Positions 7,366 to 17,202 are shown, counted from the stretch's first letter. The stretch is 64,000 nucleotides of DNA from JBKBKN01 sp046294625 (GCA_046294625.1 JBKBKN010000008.1:67290-131289); one strand, 5' to 3'. Notes: generated by a model from the letters alone, not told the origin. Numbers and translations: made by a program.

Positions 7366-10119
7366 ATGGATAAATTCTCTTTTCTGGGCAATGCCGACCC
7401 TGTAAGCATCGAACGCCTTTATCAGCAATTCCTTGAAAATCCACAAAGCGTAGATGAATCTTGGATGAAATTCTTTCAAGGATTTGATTTTGCAAAAGCG
7501 AGTTACAGTGCCTTGCCTGCTAAAGGAGATGCAGGTGATATTCCGGAGAATTTTGCTAAAGAATTTAAAGTAATCAACCTAATCAATGGGTATCGTTCAC
7601 GTGGCCACTTATTTACACGCACCAATCCCGTTCGTGAACGAAGAAAATATCTCCCAACGCTTGATGTAGAAAATTTTGGACTTGCACAAGCCGACATGGA
7701 CACGGTTTTTCAAGCTGGTTCCTTGATTGGTATTGGCCCTGCAAAACTTTCTGCTATTGTGCAGCACTTGAAAGACACTTACTGCGACTCCATTGGGGTG
7801 GAATACATGTATATCCGCAATCAGGAAGTGGTGGAATGGCTGCAAGGCGCTCTGGAAAAATCGAGAGGAAGACGCAATTTTTCGGACGAAGAAAAAAAAC
7901 GAATTCTCAAAAAACTTAATGAAGCTGTTGGTTTCGAAAGTTTTTTGGATAAAAAATTTGTAGGTCAAAAGCGTTTCTCGCTCGAAGGCGTGGAAGCCCT
8001 AATACCGGCTTTAGATTATGTGATCGAAGCCGGTGCAGAACGGGGAATCGAAGAGTTTGTGATGGGCATGGCACACCGTGGCCGACTAAGTGTGCTGGGC
8101 AATATTTTCAAAAAGAACTACTCCGAAATTTTCTCTGAGTTTGAAGGAAAAGCCTATGCCGACGATGAGTTTAGCGGCGACGTAAAATATCACCTCGGCT
8201 ACACTAGCAAAGTAAAAACCCGCAAAGGAAAGGATGTGCGGATTACGCTTGCGCCTAACCCTTCGCACCTCGAAGCAGTTGACCCCGTGGTAGAAGGTAT
8301 TACACGTGCCTTTGCTGATAAAAAGCATAATACGGATTTTTCTAAAATTGCTCCTATACTTATTCATGGCGATGCTGCTATTGCCGGACAAGGCGTGGTT
8401 TATGAAGTCATTCAAATGGCTAAACTAGATGGCTACAAAACCGGTGGCACCATTCATATGGTGACCAATAATCAGGTGGGATTCACCACCAATTATACAG
8501 ATGGTCGATCCAGCATTTATTGTACCGATGTGGGTAAGGTAACCCTCAGTCCGGTGTTCCATGTCAATGCCGACGATGTAGAAGCTGTTGTTTATGCTAT
8601 AGAATTGGCGATGGAGTTTCGTCAGCGATTCAATGGCGACGTATTTATCGACCTTTTGGGATACCGAAAATACGGCCACAACGAAGGAGATGAACCACGA
8701 TTTACACAGCCCATTCTTTACAAGGCAATCGCCAAACACCCTAACCCAAGTCAGATTTACGTCAAAAAACTAATGGAACAAGGTGTGGTCGATCAGGCTT
8801 TTGTAAAAGATATGGAAGAGCGCTTAAAGAGCACCTTAGAATCTGAACTGGAAAAGGCAAAAGAGAAAGAAATTAACGAAATCAAGCCATTTCTTGAAAA
8901 AGAATGGGAAAACATTCGCGTAGCCACCGTCAATGATTTTGATGATTCTGTTAAAACAGGGGTGAAAGCAGCTTCATTAAAGAAAATTGCCAAGACGCTA
9001 TACACGATTCCTGAAGGCAAAAACTTCTTTAAGAAAATACAAAAACTGCTACAAGACCGCCAGAACATGGTTGAAAAAACCGATCAGCTGGACTGGGGAA
9101 TGGCTGAGCAATTAGCCTACGGAAGTCTATTGATAGAGGGTTATAATATTCGCATATCGGGTCAGGATGTAGAACGAGGAACGTTTTCACATCGTCACGC
9201 TGTCATCAAAATTGAAGATTCGGAAGAAGAATATGTGCCTTTAAGAAATCTCGACAAAAACCAAGGAAAATTTGAAATCTACAATTCCCCGCTTTCTGAA
9301 TATGCGGTTTTGGGCTTTGACTATGGTTATTCGCTTGCCCGCCCCGATGCATTGGTCATTTGGGAAGCACAGTTTGGCGACTTTAATAATGGCGCGCAAA
9401 TCATTATAGATCAATTTATTTCGGCTGCCGAAGACAAATGGCGCAGCATGAGTGGTTTGGTGATGTATCTTCCGCATGGCTATGAAGGTCAAGGAGCGGA
9501 GCACAGTAGTGGGCGAATGGAGCGTTTTCTCACACTATGTGCGGAATTAAACATGTATGTCGCCAATTGCACCACGCCGGCTAATTTGTTTCACCTTATT
9601 CGTCGTCAGCTGAAAGATGATATTCGCAAGCCATTGGTATTGTTCACTCCTAAAAGTTTGCTTCGTCATCCGCGTTGCACCTCTTCATTGGCCGAACTAG
9701 CCGATGGTCAATTCCGCGAAATCATAGACGATGGCCAGGCTCAAGCGGCAAAAGTGCGCAAAGTAGTATTCTGCTGTGGCAAATTTTACTACGATCTCGA
9801 GGAAGAAAAAAACAAAGCGGGTGCCGACGATATTGCCTTAGTGCGAATTGAACAACTTTACCCCTTCCCGAAAAAACAATTTGATGCTGTTTTGAAAAAG
9901 TATAACAAAGCAAAAAGCATTGTTTGGGCACAGGAAGAGCCGGAAAACATGGGGGCTTGGGGCTATCTACTCCGCACACTACGCCATGTGCCTTTTGAGT
10001 TTGTTGGTCGCTCAGCCAGCGGAAGCCCGGCTACAGGTTCGTCGAAACGACATGCTATTGAACAAAAAGCCTTAATCAACCAAATATTTCAATCACAATT
10101 AGAAGGAATTCAATCATGA
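7366..10119 (+). CDS. sucA: 2-oxoglutarate dehydrogenase E1 component
   Basis: The 917-residue product is the thiamine-diphosphate E1 subunit that decarboxylates 2-oxoglutarate in the TCA cycle. The start MDKFSFLGNADPVSIE was chosen because homologues begin this way and a promoter element lies between it and the upstream ATG at 7321. Visible family blocks are the N-terminal lipoyl-independent extension typical of SucA (LYQQFLENPQSVDESW), HGDAAIAGQGVVYEV, the ThDP-binding stretch with LGYRKYGHNEGDEPRFTQP, and the transketolase-like C-terminal half with GYEGQGAEHSSGR. It overlaps sucB by 4 bp (ATGA), indicating translational coupling of E1 and E2. The E3 lipoamide dehydrogenase gene is not in the window. 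Confidence 0.96.
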   Translation: MDKFSFLGNADPVSIERLYQQFLENPQSVDESWMKFFQGFDFAKASYSALPAKGDAGDIPENFAKEFKVINLINGYRSRGHLFTRTNPVRERRKYLPTLDVENFGLAQADMDTVFQAGSLIGIGPAKLSAIVQHLKDTYCDSIGVEYMYIRNQEVVEWLQGALEKSRGRRNFSDEEKKRILKKLNEAVGFESFLDKKFVGQKRFSLEGVEALIPALDYVIEAGAERGIEEFVMGMAHRGRLSVLGNIFKKNYSEIFSEFEGKAYADDEFSGDVKYHLGYTSKVKTRKGKDVRITLAPNPSHLEAVDPVVEGITRAFADKKHNTDFSKIAPILIHGDAAIAGQGVVYEVIQMAKLDGYKTGGTIHMVTNNQVGFTTNYTDGRSSIYCTDVGKVTLSPVFHVNADDVEAVVYAIELAMEFRQRFNGDVFIDLLGYRKYGHNEGDEPRFTQPILYKAIAKHPNPSQIYVKKLMEQGVVDQAFVKDMEERLKSTLESELEKAKEKEINEIKPFLEKEWENIRVATVNDFDDSVKTGVKAASLKKIAKTLYTIPEGKNFFKKIQKLLQDRQNMVEKTDQLDWGMAEQLAYGSLLIEGYNIRISGQDVERGTFSHRHAVIKIEDSEEEYVPLRNLDKNQGKFEIYNSPLSEYAVLGFDYGYSLARPDALVIWEAQFGDFNNGAQIIIDQFISAAEDKWRSMSGLVMYLPHGYEGQGAEHSSGRMERFLTLCAELNMYVANCTTPANLFHLIRRQLKDDIRKPLVLFTPKSLLRHPRCTSSLAELADGQFREIIDDGQAQAAKVRKVVFCCGKFYYDLEEEKNKAGADDIALVRIEQLYPFPKKQFDAVLKKYNKAKSIVWAQEEPENMGAWGYLLRTLRHVPFEFVGRSASGSPATGSSKRHAIEQKALINQIFQSQLEGIQS

Positions 10120-11354
10120 TTATAGAACTGAAAGTACCTAGCCCGGGTGAATCCATCACCGAAGTAGAAATCGCAAATTGGCTAAAGAATGAAGGCGATT
10201 ACGTAGAAAAAGATGAAGAACTCTGCGAAATTGATTCCGATAAAGCTACCCTTACCATCAATGCTGAAGAGGCCGGTGTGCTCAGCATAAAAGTGCAAGC
10301 AGGTACTACCGTTAATGTTGGTGATGTTGTTGCCACTATTGATACTTCGGCTGCACCAGCAAAAACTTCAGCGCCAAAGGAGGAAAAGAAACAAGAAGTT
10401 AAAGCAGATGTGCCAGCTCTGCTTACAAAAGCAGAACCTGCACCTATAACGGCAAAAGAAACTTATGCCAGCGGAGTGCCTTCCCCCGCAGCATCCAAAA
10501 TTATCAAGGAGAAAGGAATAGACGTCGCTTCGGTGAATGGAACAGGCCGTGATGGCCGAATCACCAAGGGCGATGTGTTGGCTGCCCTTGCCGCCGGATT
10601 TGGTGGTAAAACCGCAACGGGTTCACGTGAGCAGAAACGAGAAAAAATGTCAAACCTGCGTAAAAAGATTTCGCAGCGTCTCGTTTCGGTGAAAAACGAA
10701 ACGGCCATGCTCACCACATTCAACGAAGTGGACATGAGCAATGTGATGAATCTGCGGAAGGCTTACAAAGACAAGTTCAAAGAAGTACATGGCATTGGTC
10801 TTGGCTTTATGTCGTTCTTCACCAAAGCGGTGACGATTGCATTGCAAAAATACCCTGCCGTTAACGGAATGATTGACGGCGAAGAAATCGTCACACACAA
10901 CTACTGCGATGTGGGCATAGCGGTGAGCACACCAAAAGGTTTAATGGTGCCTGTGATTCGCAATGCAGAAACCCTTTCTTTGGCCGATATCGAACGTAAT
11001 ATTGCGGCGCTTGCAGCCAAAGCTCGTGATGGAAAAATTACTGTTGACGACATGACCGGTGGGACATTTACCATCACCAATGGCGGTGTGTTTGGCTCTA
11101 TGTTAAGTACGCCCATTATCAACCCTCCGCAAAGTGGTATTCTAGGTATGCACAATATTGTTGAACGCCCTGTGGCAGTAAATGGCAAAGTGGAAATTCG
11201 CCCAATTATGTATGTGGCGCTTTCCTACGACCACCGAATTATTGACGGCCGCGAATCAGTGGGGTTTCTCTACACCGTAAAGGAGCTAATTGAAAATCCT
11301 GAGTGGATGCTATTCGAAGGTAAAAAGCCAGAGCAAATGCTTCTGAATCTGTAA
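10116..11354 (+). CDS. sucB: Dihydrolipoyllysine succinyltransferase, E2 of 2-oxoglutarate dehydrogenase
   Basis: This 412-residue E2 transfers the succinyl group to CoA. It has one lipoyl domain (residues 1-76, lipoyl Lys43 in EIDSDKATL), a linker rich in Ala, Lys and Pro, a peripheral E3-binding domain (about 118-153, SPAASKIIKEKGID) and a catalytic acetyltransferase-like core ending with SYDHRIIDGRES, where His373 and Asp377 are the catalytic pair. One lipoyl domain and length near 400 fit the succinyl rather than the acetyl enzyme, as does the ATGA overlap with sucA. Confidence 0.96.
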   Translation: MIIELKVPSPGESITEVEIANWLKNEGDYVEKDEELCEIDSDKATLTINAEEAGVLSIKVQAGTTVNVGDVVATIDTSAAPAKTSAPKEEKKQEVKADVPALLTKAEPAPITAKETYASGVPSPAASKIIKEKGIDVASVNGTGRDGRITKGDVLAALAAGFGGKTATGSREQKREKMSNLRKKISQRLVSVKNETAMLTTFNEVDMSNVMNLRKAYKDKFKEVHGIGLGFMSFFTKAVTIALQKYPAVNGMIDGEEIVTHNYCDVGIAVSTPKGLMVPVIRNAETLSLADIERNIAALAAKARDGKITVDDMTGGTFTITNGGVFGSMLSTPIINPPQSGILGMHNIVERPVAVNGKVEIRPIMYVALSYDHRIIDGRESVGFLYTVKELIENPEWMLFEGKKPEQMLLNL

Positions 11355-11469
11355 TAAGCGCATTCTATGTTTGTTTCGTGATTTGGGGATTGTATTAATT
11401 GTTTTCAAACGATTTTTAAAACTCGAATCCTTCGGCTTTCCCAACATAATAAATTGTATGCACATAGCA

Positions 11470-11547
11470 CCTACCGTTTAGGTAGGTATACGGGACCTAC
11501 GGTTCAAGTAGGTACACTACTCCTACTGTTTAGGTAGGTACACTGTA
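11470..11547. repeat. Three tandem 26-bp repeats, each with a small hairpin
   Basis: Units are 11470-11495, 11496-11521 and 11522-11547. Each starts CCTAC and carries GTAGGTA, so each can fold as CCTACC/GGTAGG or CCTAC/GTAGG with a 5-7 nt loop. The loop sequences differ (GTTTA, GGTTCAA, TGTTTAG) while the stems are kept. The array lies in the 418-bp gap between sucB and a convergent oxygenase gene; nothing else is recognised in that gap. Confidence 0.75.
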
Positions 11548-11772
11548 GTAGAAAAACCACACAACATTATTTTGTTGACCTTTAGATATTTAACATTCGA
11601 ACTCAATATATAATCAAGAAACTGTTCGAATTTTAAGCACCGAAGTTGATTATTACGTTGCAGTTTCGCCCATTTCCCTGCTTGTGCTTAATCTTGCTGT
11701 AGTCATGTCACTATTCTCACTAATGGGTTGAGACGGTGAGAACATGCTTTATCTATCAATTTAAATCGACTT

Positions 11773-12852
11773 CTACACACTCAATAAAATTTCCGAGAGT
11801 AAACGGTGAAAATGATGCACACCCATTTCACGCTTCGGTGAAAAACGTCCTTTTTTATATAAACGCGATTTCACACCTTTTTGTACTTGCTCAACGATAT
11901 CCTCGTCTTCTCTTTCCACCTTTTCGAGCATGTGCGCTGCCGAAGCATCAAACTTTTCAGGTTTCCAGATATATGTGCGAAAAGATACTTTGGTGATGTG
12001 CTGCGAAACCGGCCTTACAATATTTACCGAACAGCCCCAGGGATAAAAATTAAACATCATATTAGGGAAAACCCAGTAATAATAAGCTGCTACCCGCTTC
12101 CCACGATCCGGAGCTCCTTCGGGAATATCGAAAATCTCATCAGCCCCTTTAGCTAAACCCAATTGCAAATTGCACCATGGATACACCTCAGTGGTGTAAG
12201 TGCCATAATCAACCACCTGATTCAAACCCGGATGAACATAGGGTATGTGAAAGCCTTCCAAATAATTGTCGCAATACAGCGCCCAATTGGCGCGTATCAG
12301 ATAGTCTTGTGAATAACGCGCTTCGAATTTAAACTGCTCCATCGGCAACCAATACAAGCGATCCAATATGGGCTGAATCATTTCTTCAAAAGACACTTGG
12401 GGCTGAATAGACGAAAATAACATGCCTTTCCAATTGTATAATGGCAAACGATGCAAATCATCACACGCGGTTGGAAAGTTTTGTGCGTCTTTAAATTCGG
12501 GCATAAAACCAAAACGCCCGTCGAGATGAAACTTTCGACCATGATAGGCACATACCAACATTTTGTTGACTCCTGCATTGCGCACAACGATATTGCCTCG
12601 ATGCGTGCAAACATTGCTCATACAATGAATCAGACCTTGTTCGTCGCGGGTGAGTACTAAGGGCTCATCGAGATATCCTTCGAGCAAAGTGAGTGGTATG
12701 GATGATCCTGTTTGTAACAAGTCGCTTTCATCGCCTACAAATTGCCAAAAACGAGCAAATACGGCGTCTTTCAGTTTGTCAAACCACTTAGGGTTGTTAT
12801 AAAAATCTGCCGGCAAAGTGTCCGAAAAAGAAATATCGTGATGGATTTCCAT
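11773..12852 (-). CDS. Rieske non-heme iron oxygenase, alpha-subunit type
   Basis: The protein is 359 residues long from the ATG at 12852. That start was preferred over one 24 codons upstream because a TAnnTTTG element lies between them. The Rieske [2Fe-2S] ligands are Cys82, His84, Cys101 and His104 (CTHRG and CAYHGRKF). The mononuclear iron site shows as DNYLEGFHIPYVH with His202 and His207; an acidic stretch near the C-terminus (EREDEDIVEQ) may give the third ligand. The layout resembles choline monooxygenase or glycine-betaine demethylase and aromatic-ring dioxygenase alpha subunits. No reductase or ferredoxin gene is adjacent, so the substrate is unknown. Confidence 0.9.
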   Translation of the reverse strand: MEIHHDISFSDTLPADFYNNPKWFDKLKDAVFARFWQFVGDESDLLQTGSSIPLTLLEGYLDEPLVLTRDEQGLIHCMSNVCTHRGNIVVRNAGVNKMLVCAYHGRKFHLDGRFGFMPEFKDAQNFPTACDDLHRLPLYNWKGMLFSSIQPQVSFEEMIQPILDRLYWLPMEQFKFEARYSQDYLIRANWALYCDNYLEGFHIPYVHPGLNQVVDYGTYTTEVYPWCNLQLGLAKGADEIFDIPEGAPDRGKRVAAYYYWVFPNMMFNFYPWGCSVNIVRPVSQHITKVSFRTYIWKPEKFDASAAHMLEKVEREDEDIVEQVQKGVKSRLYKKGRFSPKREMGVHHFHRLLSEILLSV

Positions 12853-12869
12853 AGTGAAAATGTTGTGCT

Positions 12870-12877
12870 CAAAGATA
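12870..12877 (-). promoter_or_regulatory. -7 element for the Rieske oxygenase gene
   Basis: TATCTTTG on the minus strand, 17 bp before the ATG at 12852. The rest of the 353-bp divergent gap to 13206 holds no other feature I can support. Confidence 0.45.
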
Positions 12878-13205
12878 ATGTGCTGTGTGTTTAGATTTCT
12901 TGCTAATGTTTTGATAGAAATCACATTGGTTTTACAGCAACGAATGATATCAATATAAAAACTTGTAGATCAGGAAAGTTTATTGAATCCATGACTTTTT
13001 CATCCTAATAGAGCTCAATTTCGCTATTGTATGAATTGGTTGATGTTTTAACTGGGTAAAATGGTCTTTCGCTAAAGGCTAAAAGCTTTTTACCAAGACC
13101 AAAACTCACTCATCTATTGCTATCGCCACATTCGATAATCTAAAAATCTTTTCGCACTTTTGAAGGCATAAAACCATATTTTCGCTCAGCGAACACTTAT
13201 TATAC

Positions 13206-14486
13206 ATGATAAAATCTGCAATCACCGTCCTGCTTATTGGGGTTTCGGCTTCATTGGGAGCACAAAATAAATCCACTTTGTATCTGGGAGCCACCGTCCA
13301 TTCAGGAGTTGGTACCGTATTAGAAAACGGCGCAATGAGTATTAAAGATGGAAAGATTGAATGGTTGGGCGATGCCCGAACCATTCGCATTGACCCTTCG
13401 CAATTTGACACCATTATCCAGCTATCCGGCAAGCACGTTTATCCCGGTTTGATCGCACCCAACTCTACTATTGGGATTAAAGAAGTAGATGCCGTACGCG
13501 CCACGCTTGATTTTGCCGAAACCGGACAAATTAATCCCAATGTACGCTCTACGATTGCCTACAATACCGACAGCAAAATCATCCCTACAGTGCGAAGCAA
13601 TGGCATCCTTTTGGTGCAATCTGCTCCTCAGGGGGGATTAGTTTCCGGTACCTCTTCCGTGTTTCAGCTATATGGATGGAACTGGGAAGATGCACTTGTG
13701 AAAACCGACGATGGTATTTACCTAAACTGGCCTTCGTCTTATACTCGGCCATCACGCTATCGCTCGGATACCGCAGCGTCTAAAAAAGTAAAAGAGCATC
13801 GCGATCAGCTGGAGCATTTGTTTGCCGATGCCAAAGCCTATTATCTGAAAGGAGAACACGAAAAGGTGAACCTGAAATTGCATGCCATGAAAGGCTTGTT
13901 TGACGGAAGCAAAAGACTCTACATTCGCAGCAATCGTGAGCCCGATATGCTCAGCGCTATTGCTTTTGCTCGCCGCTTCGATGTGCGCAAAATCGTGATA
14001 GTGGGTGGCGCAGAAGCCGATCGAATTAGCGAAACCTTAGTGAAAGAAAACATTGGTGTGATTTTGCAACGCACCCATCGCTTGCCCGATCATCCTGACG
14101 ATGCCGTTGATCAACCCTTCCGACTGCCCGGCGTTTTGCATAAAGCCGGAGTAGTGTGTGCCATTAGCAATGAAGGCGATATGGAAGCCATGGGAACTCG
14201 AAATCTGGCCTATCTGGCTGGCACTGCTGCCACTTATGGCTTAGACAAAGCTGATGCCCTGAGGCTAGTTACTTCTAACACCGCAAAATTGCTCGGAATT
14301 GACGATCGTTTTGGGTCACTCGAAGAAGGAAAAAAGGCTTATTTTGTGATTTCTGAAGGCGATATTATGGACATGAAAGAAGCCGTGGTAACGCATATTG
14401 TTATCAATGGAAAACTGCTCGATGCCAACCACGAAAATCATCAATATCAGCTCTTTCTGAAGTACATGGAAAAGTATGGAATGTGA
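13206..14486 (+). CDS. Secreted amidohydrolase-fold protein lacking the usual metal ligands
   Basis: The 426-residue protein has a signal peptide (cleavage near SLGAQ, residue 19) and an amidohydrolase-type architecture: the N-terminal beta sandwich (GAMSIKDGKIEWLGDA), strand 1 after GKHVYPGLIA, and the C-terminal LVTSNTAKLLGIDDRFGSLEEGKKA. In active members strand 1 reads PGxIDxHxH, but here it is PGLIAPNSTIG, so the first two zinc-binding His residues are absent. It resembles the N-terminal half of the larger protein at 50702-53752. Family membership is secure. Whether it is an enzyme is doubtful, and it may be a binding or pseudo-enzyme form. Confidence 0.8.
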   Translation: MIKSAITVLLIGVSASLGAQNKSTLYLGATVHSGVGTVLENGAMSIKDGKIEWLGDARTIRIDPSQFDTIIQLSGKHVYPGLIAPNSTIGIKEVDAVRATLDFAETGQINPNVRSTIAYNTDSKIIPTVRSNGILLVQSAPQGGLVSGTSSVFQLYGWNWEDALVKTDDGIYLNWPSSYTRPSRYRSDTAASKKVKEHRDQLEHLFADAKAYYLKGEHEKVNLKLHAMKGLFDGSKRLYIRSNREPDMLSAIAFARRFDVRKIVIVGGAEADRISETLVKENIGVILQRTHRLPDHPDDAVDQPFRLPGVLHKAGVVCAISNEGDMEAMGTRNLAYLAGTAATYGLDKADALRLVTSNTAKLLGIDDRFGSLEEGKKAYFVISEGDIMDMKEAVVTHIVINGKLLDANHENHQYQLFLKYMEKYGM

Positions 14487-14511
14487 AATTAGTTAAACTA
14501 AAATATATCCT

Positions 14512-14859
14512 ATGGAATTCAACGCGATGGGATTCCTTCCTTTAAATTGTGGAATCATTTTCATAATTGCAGGGTTTATTCTACTCAAAAGGCCGCCAAA
14601 AAAAATTAACTATCTGTATGGCTACCGAACCAATAGATCCATGCGCGATCAACAAAGCTGGGATTTTGCACAAATATACTCCGGCAGAAAAATGATTCAA
14701 TATGGCTTTTTACTTGCCTTATCATCGCTTTCCGCATTCTTTCTCCATCCTGAAGAAACAAGCGGCGTTTTCATTGGATTGGGCTTGATGATTTGCGCTG
14801 TAGTGCTAATCATAATGAATGTGGAGCAGGCGCTCAAAAAGAAATTTGGTGATGCTTAA
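14512..14859 (+). CDS. SdpI family membrane protein
   Basis: This 115-residue protein has three predicted membrane helices (about 8-24, 64-80, 88-105). Between the first two lies YGYRTNRSMRDQQSWDFAQIYSG, here broken as YGYRTNRSM and QQSWDFAQIY, the signature of the SdpI/YhfL family. SdpI itself gives immunity to a secreted peptide toxin in Bacillus, but most small homologues have no known role. It follows the amidohydrolase gene by 25 bp on the same strand and may be cotranscribed. No toxin gene is visible nearby. Confidence 0.8.
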   Translation: MEFNAMGFLPLNCGIIFIIAGFILLKRPPKKINYLYGYRTNRSMRDQQSWDFAQIYSGRKMIQYGFLLALSSLSAFFLHPEETSGVFIGLGLMICAVVLIIMNVEQALKKKFGDA

Positions 14860-14974
14860 ATAATTGTTTGTATAACTCCTAACAAGCATCATTGGCAAAA
14901 TAAATTACATCTATCCAAAAGCATCAGTTACATAATTTTCATTATCAACATGAACAACCTCAGGCATTTTGTGT

Positions 14975-14982
14975 TACATTTG
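14975..14982 (+). promoter_or_regulatory. -7 element of the sufCD promoter
   Basis: TACATTTG fits TAnnTTTG and lies 34 bp before the sufC ATG at 15017. It excludes an in-frame ATG at 14969 as the start. Confidence 0.5.
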
Positions 14983-15016
14983 CGCCTTATTTAGAATCAA
15001 TTTAATTAAAAATAAT

Positions 15017-15772
15017 ATGCTCAGCATTCAAAATCTCCACGCCAGAGTGGAAGAAAAAGAAATATTGAAAGGTTTCAATCTCGAGGTGAAAGCCGGAGAA
15101 GTTCATGCCATTATGGGACCCAACGGTTCCGGTAAAAGTACCTTAGCATCAGTGCTCGCGGGACGTGAAGACTACGAGGTTACTGATGGAAGCATTACGT
15201 TTGAAGGCAAGGATTTGCTCGACCTTTCGCCCGAAGACCGTGCACGTGAAGGTATATTTTTAGCCTTTCAATATCCGGTAGAAATTCCCGGGGTGAGCAA
15301 TGTAAATTTCTTGAAAACAGCCATCAACGAAATTCGCGAATATCGTGGTTTAGAACCTATTGAACCCAAAGCATTTCTCGACCTGATGAAAGAGAAAATG
15401 AAGGTAGTGGATATTGACAAAAAACTCACTAGTCGTTCGGTCAATGAAGGTTTCTCCGGTGGAGAGAAGAAGAGAAATGAGATTTTCCAAATGGCCATGC
15501 TAGAGCCCAAATTAGCTATTCTCGATGAGACAGACTCCGGATTGGACATTGATGCACTTCGCGTGGTGGCGAATGGTGTAAACAGCCTGAAAAACAAAGA
15601 TAATGCAACGATTGTCATCACGCACTATCAGCGTTTACTCGACTACATTGTCCCTGACTTTGTGCATGTGTTATATGAAGGGCGAATCGTAAAATCAGGT
15701 GGCAAGGAGCTTGCTCTTGAGCTCGAAGAAAAAGGCTACGACTGGATTAAAAAAGATCTTGAGCTTGCCTAA
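15017..15772 (+). CDS. sufC: Fe-S cluster assembly ATPase SufC
   Basis: The product has 251 residues and is a soluble ABC ATPase. It shows Walker A GPNGSGKST (about residues 34-42), the signature FSGGEKKRNEIFQ characteristic of SufC, Walker B LAILDETDSGLDIDAL and the H-loop ITHYQRLLDY. SufC drives the SufBCD scaffold that builds iron-sulfur clusters. sufD follows after 85 bp. sufB normally precedes sufC in this phylum but is not present here, where the upstream gene is SdpI-like. Confidence 0.96.
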   Translation: MLSIQNLHARVEEKEILKGFNLEVKAGEVHAIMGPNGSGKSTLASVLAGREDYEVTDGSITFEGKDLLDLSPEDRAREGIFLAFQYPVEIPGVSNVNFLKTAINEIREYRGLEPIEPKAFLDLMKEKMKVVDIDKKLTSRSVNEGFSGGEKKRNEIFQMAMLEPKLAILDETDSGLDIDALRVVANGVNSLKNKDNATIVITHYQRLLDYIVPDFVHVLYEGRIVKSGGKELALELEEKGYDWIKKDLELA

Positions 15773-15857
15773 TAAGCGATATTGGGAAATAATCTCAGTA
15801 ACCCTAGAGATAAAAAATATGAAGGGTTTTCAAAAAATCTAAATTGTACGAAACCAC

Positions 15858-17162
15858 ATGAATACTGCCGCCAATATTAGTTTAGACGAAAAATTGCTCG
15901 CTGATTTTGAATTAGCCAAAGAGCTTGATCTTACGCTTGGAAGTATGAGAAGTAAAGCTTTTGAAAAATTCAGGGCAATTGGCATTCCTTCGAAAAAAAA
16001 CGAAGAATATAAATACGCGCCTTTCGATCGAATTATAAATGATGCATATGTACAGCAATTGTTTCCTGAAAAAATTATTGCACCTGAAACTCTTGAAAAT
16101 ATCCTTATAAACCACACCTACGCCGACAGTATAAAATTGGTGTTCATCAACGGAATTATAAACGCTGACCTAAGCGATATTGAACTCATCGAAAAAGGTT
16201 TAAACATCAAAACTTTTCAGGAATATAGTGCAAACCATAAAATTGTAACACAATCGGCTTTACAAGAAACCAAAGACCCATTTGCCTTACTAAATGGCAG
16301 TTTTGCCAATCACCGTATGGTGATCGAACTGATCGAAAATGTTGCGTTAACCAAGAGTATTCATTTAATCTTTATCAGCAACAGCAGTGAACAGGTGCTC
16401 ATGCACAATAAAATTGCTATTGTTATTGGAAATCATTCAAAAGCAAATTTTATTGAAACGCATCTTTCTGTTAACTCAGCTGAAAGCATTTCAAATCACT
16501 TTGTAGAATTTTTTATCGGTTCGGAAGCTAAAGTGAATCATGTATTGGTGCAAGACAATGGTGATAAGTTAATAGAGATCAACAACACCTTTGCGAATCT
16601 AGACAAACACAGTGTTTTCAACACGCACACCTTCTCTTTTTCCGGGAAAATCATTCGTAACAACCTCAATATTCTACTCAATGCACCGGAATGTGAAGCT
16701 TCACTTTATGGTTTTTATCACCCTTCGGCAGAAGAGTTGATGGACAATCACACCTTGGTGGATCACCGCATGCCACATTGCCTTAGCAATGAGCTATACA
16801 AAGGTGTGATTGAAGACCATGGCACTGCAGTCTTTAACGGTAAAGTATACGTTCGCCCCGATGCGCAAAAAACCAATGCCTATCAGAGCAACAAAAATAT
16901 CCTGCTTGGTGCTGCTTCGGTTGTGAATACCAAGCCGCAACTCGAAATTTACGCCGATGATGTAAAGTGCAGCCATGGCTCATCCACCGGATTTATCGAT
17001 GATGAATCCTTGTTCTATTTACAATCGCGTGGAATTGGAAAAGAAAGGGCTAAAGCATTGTTGCTATATGCCTATGCTGCCGAATTGTTAAATAACATAG
17101 AGATTGAAAGCGCAAAAATACTTATTGAGCAAAAATTAGCTGCCTTGTTTGGTTATGAATAA
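15858..17162 (+). CDS. sufD: Fe-S cluster assembly protein SufD
   Basis: This 434-residue protein has the SufBD beta-helix core. C-terminal motifs are typical: ELYKGVIEDHGTAVFNGKVYV, here split as LYKGVIEDHGTAVFNGK, then DAQKTNAYQSNKNILLG, and KCSHGSSTG with the conserved Cys-Ser-His-Gly. SufD pairs with SufB and SufC in the cluster scaffold. It is the last gene before a convergent set. No sufS or sufE follows, so the suf genes are split in this genome. Confidence 0.94.
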   Translation: MNTAANISLDEKLLADFELAKELDLTLGSMRSKAFEKFRAIGIPSKKNEEYKYAPFDRIINDAYVQQLFPEKIIAPETLENILINHTYADSIKLVFINGIINADLSDIELIEKGLNIKTFQEYSANHKIVTQSALQETKDPFALLNGSFANHRMVIELIENVALTKSIHLIFISNSSEQVLMHNKIAIVIGNHSKANFIETHLSVNSAESISNHFVEFFIGSEAKVNHVLVQDNGDKLIEINNTFANLDKHSVFNTHTFSFSGKIIRNNLNILLNAPECEASLYGFYHPSAEELMDNHTLVDHRMPHCLSNELYKGVIEDHGTAVFNGKVYVRPDAQKTNAYQSNKNILLGAASVVNTKPQLEIYADDVKCSHGSSTGFIDDESLFYLQSRGIGKERAKALLLYAYAAELLNNIEIESAKILIEQKLAALFGYE

Positions 17163-17202
17163 ACTAAAAAAGAGAAGTTTGTGTGCAAAATAATCAGCGC
17201 GT

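Noticed and set aside
10623..10638. Possible third parS site around a CACGTG core
   Set aside because: Only the core and a few flanking bases match; both arms differ from the ParB consensus.
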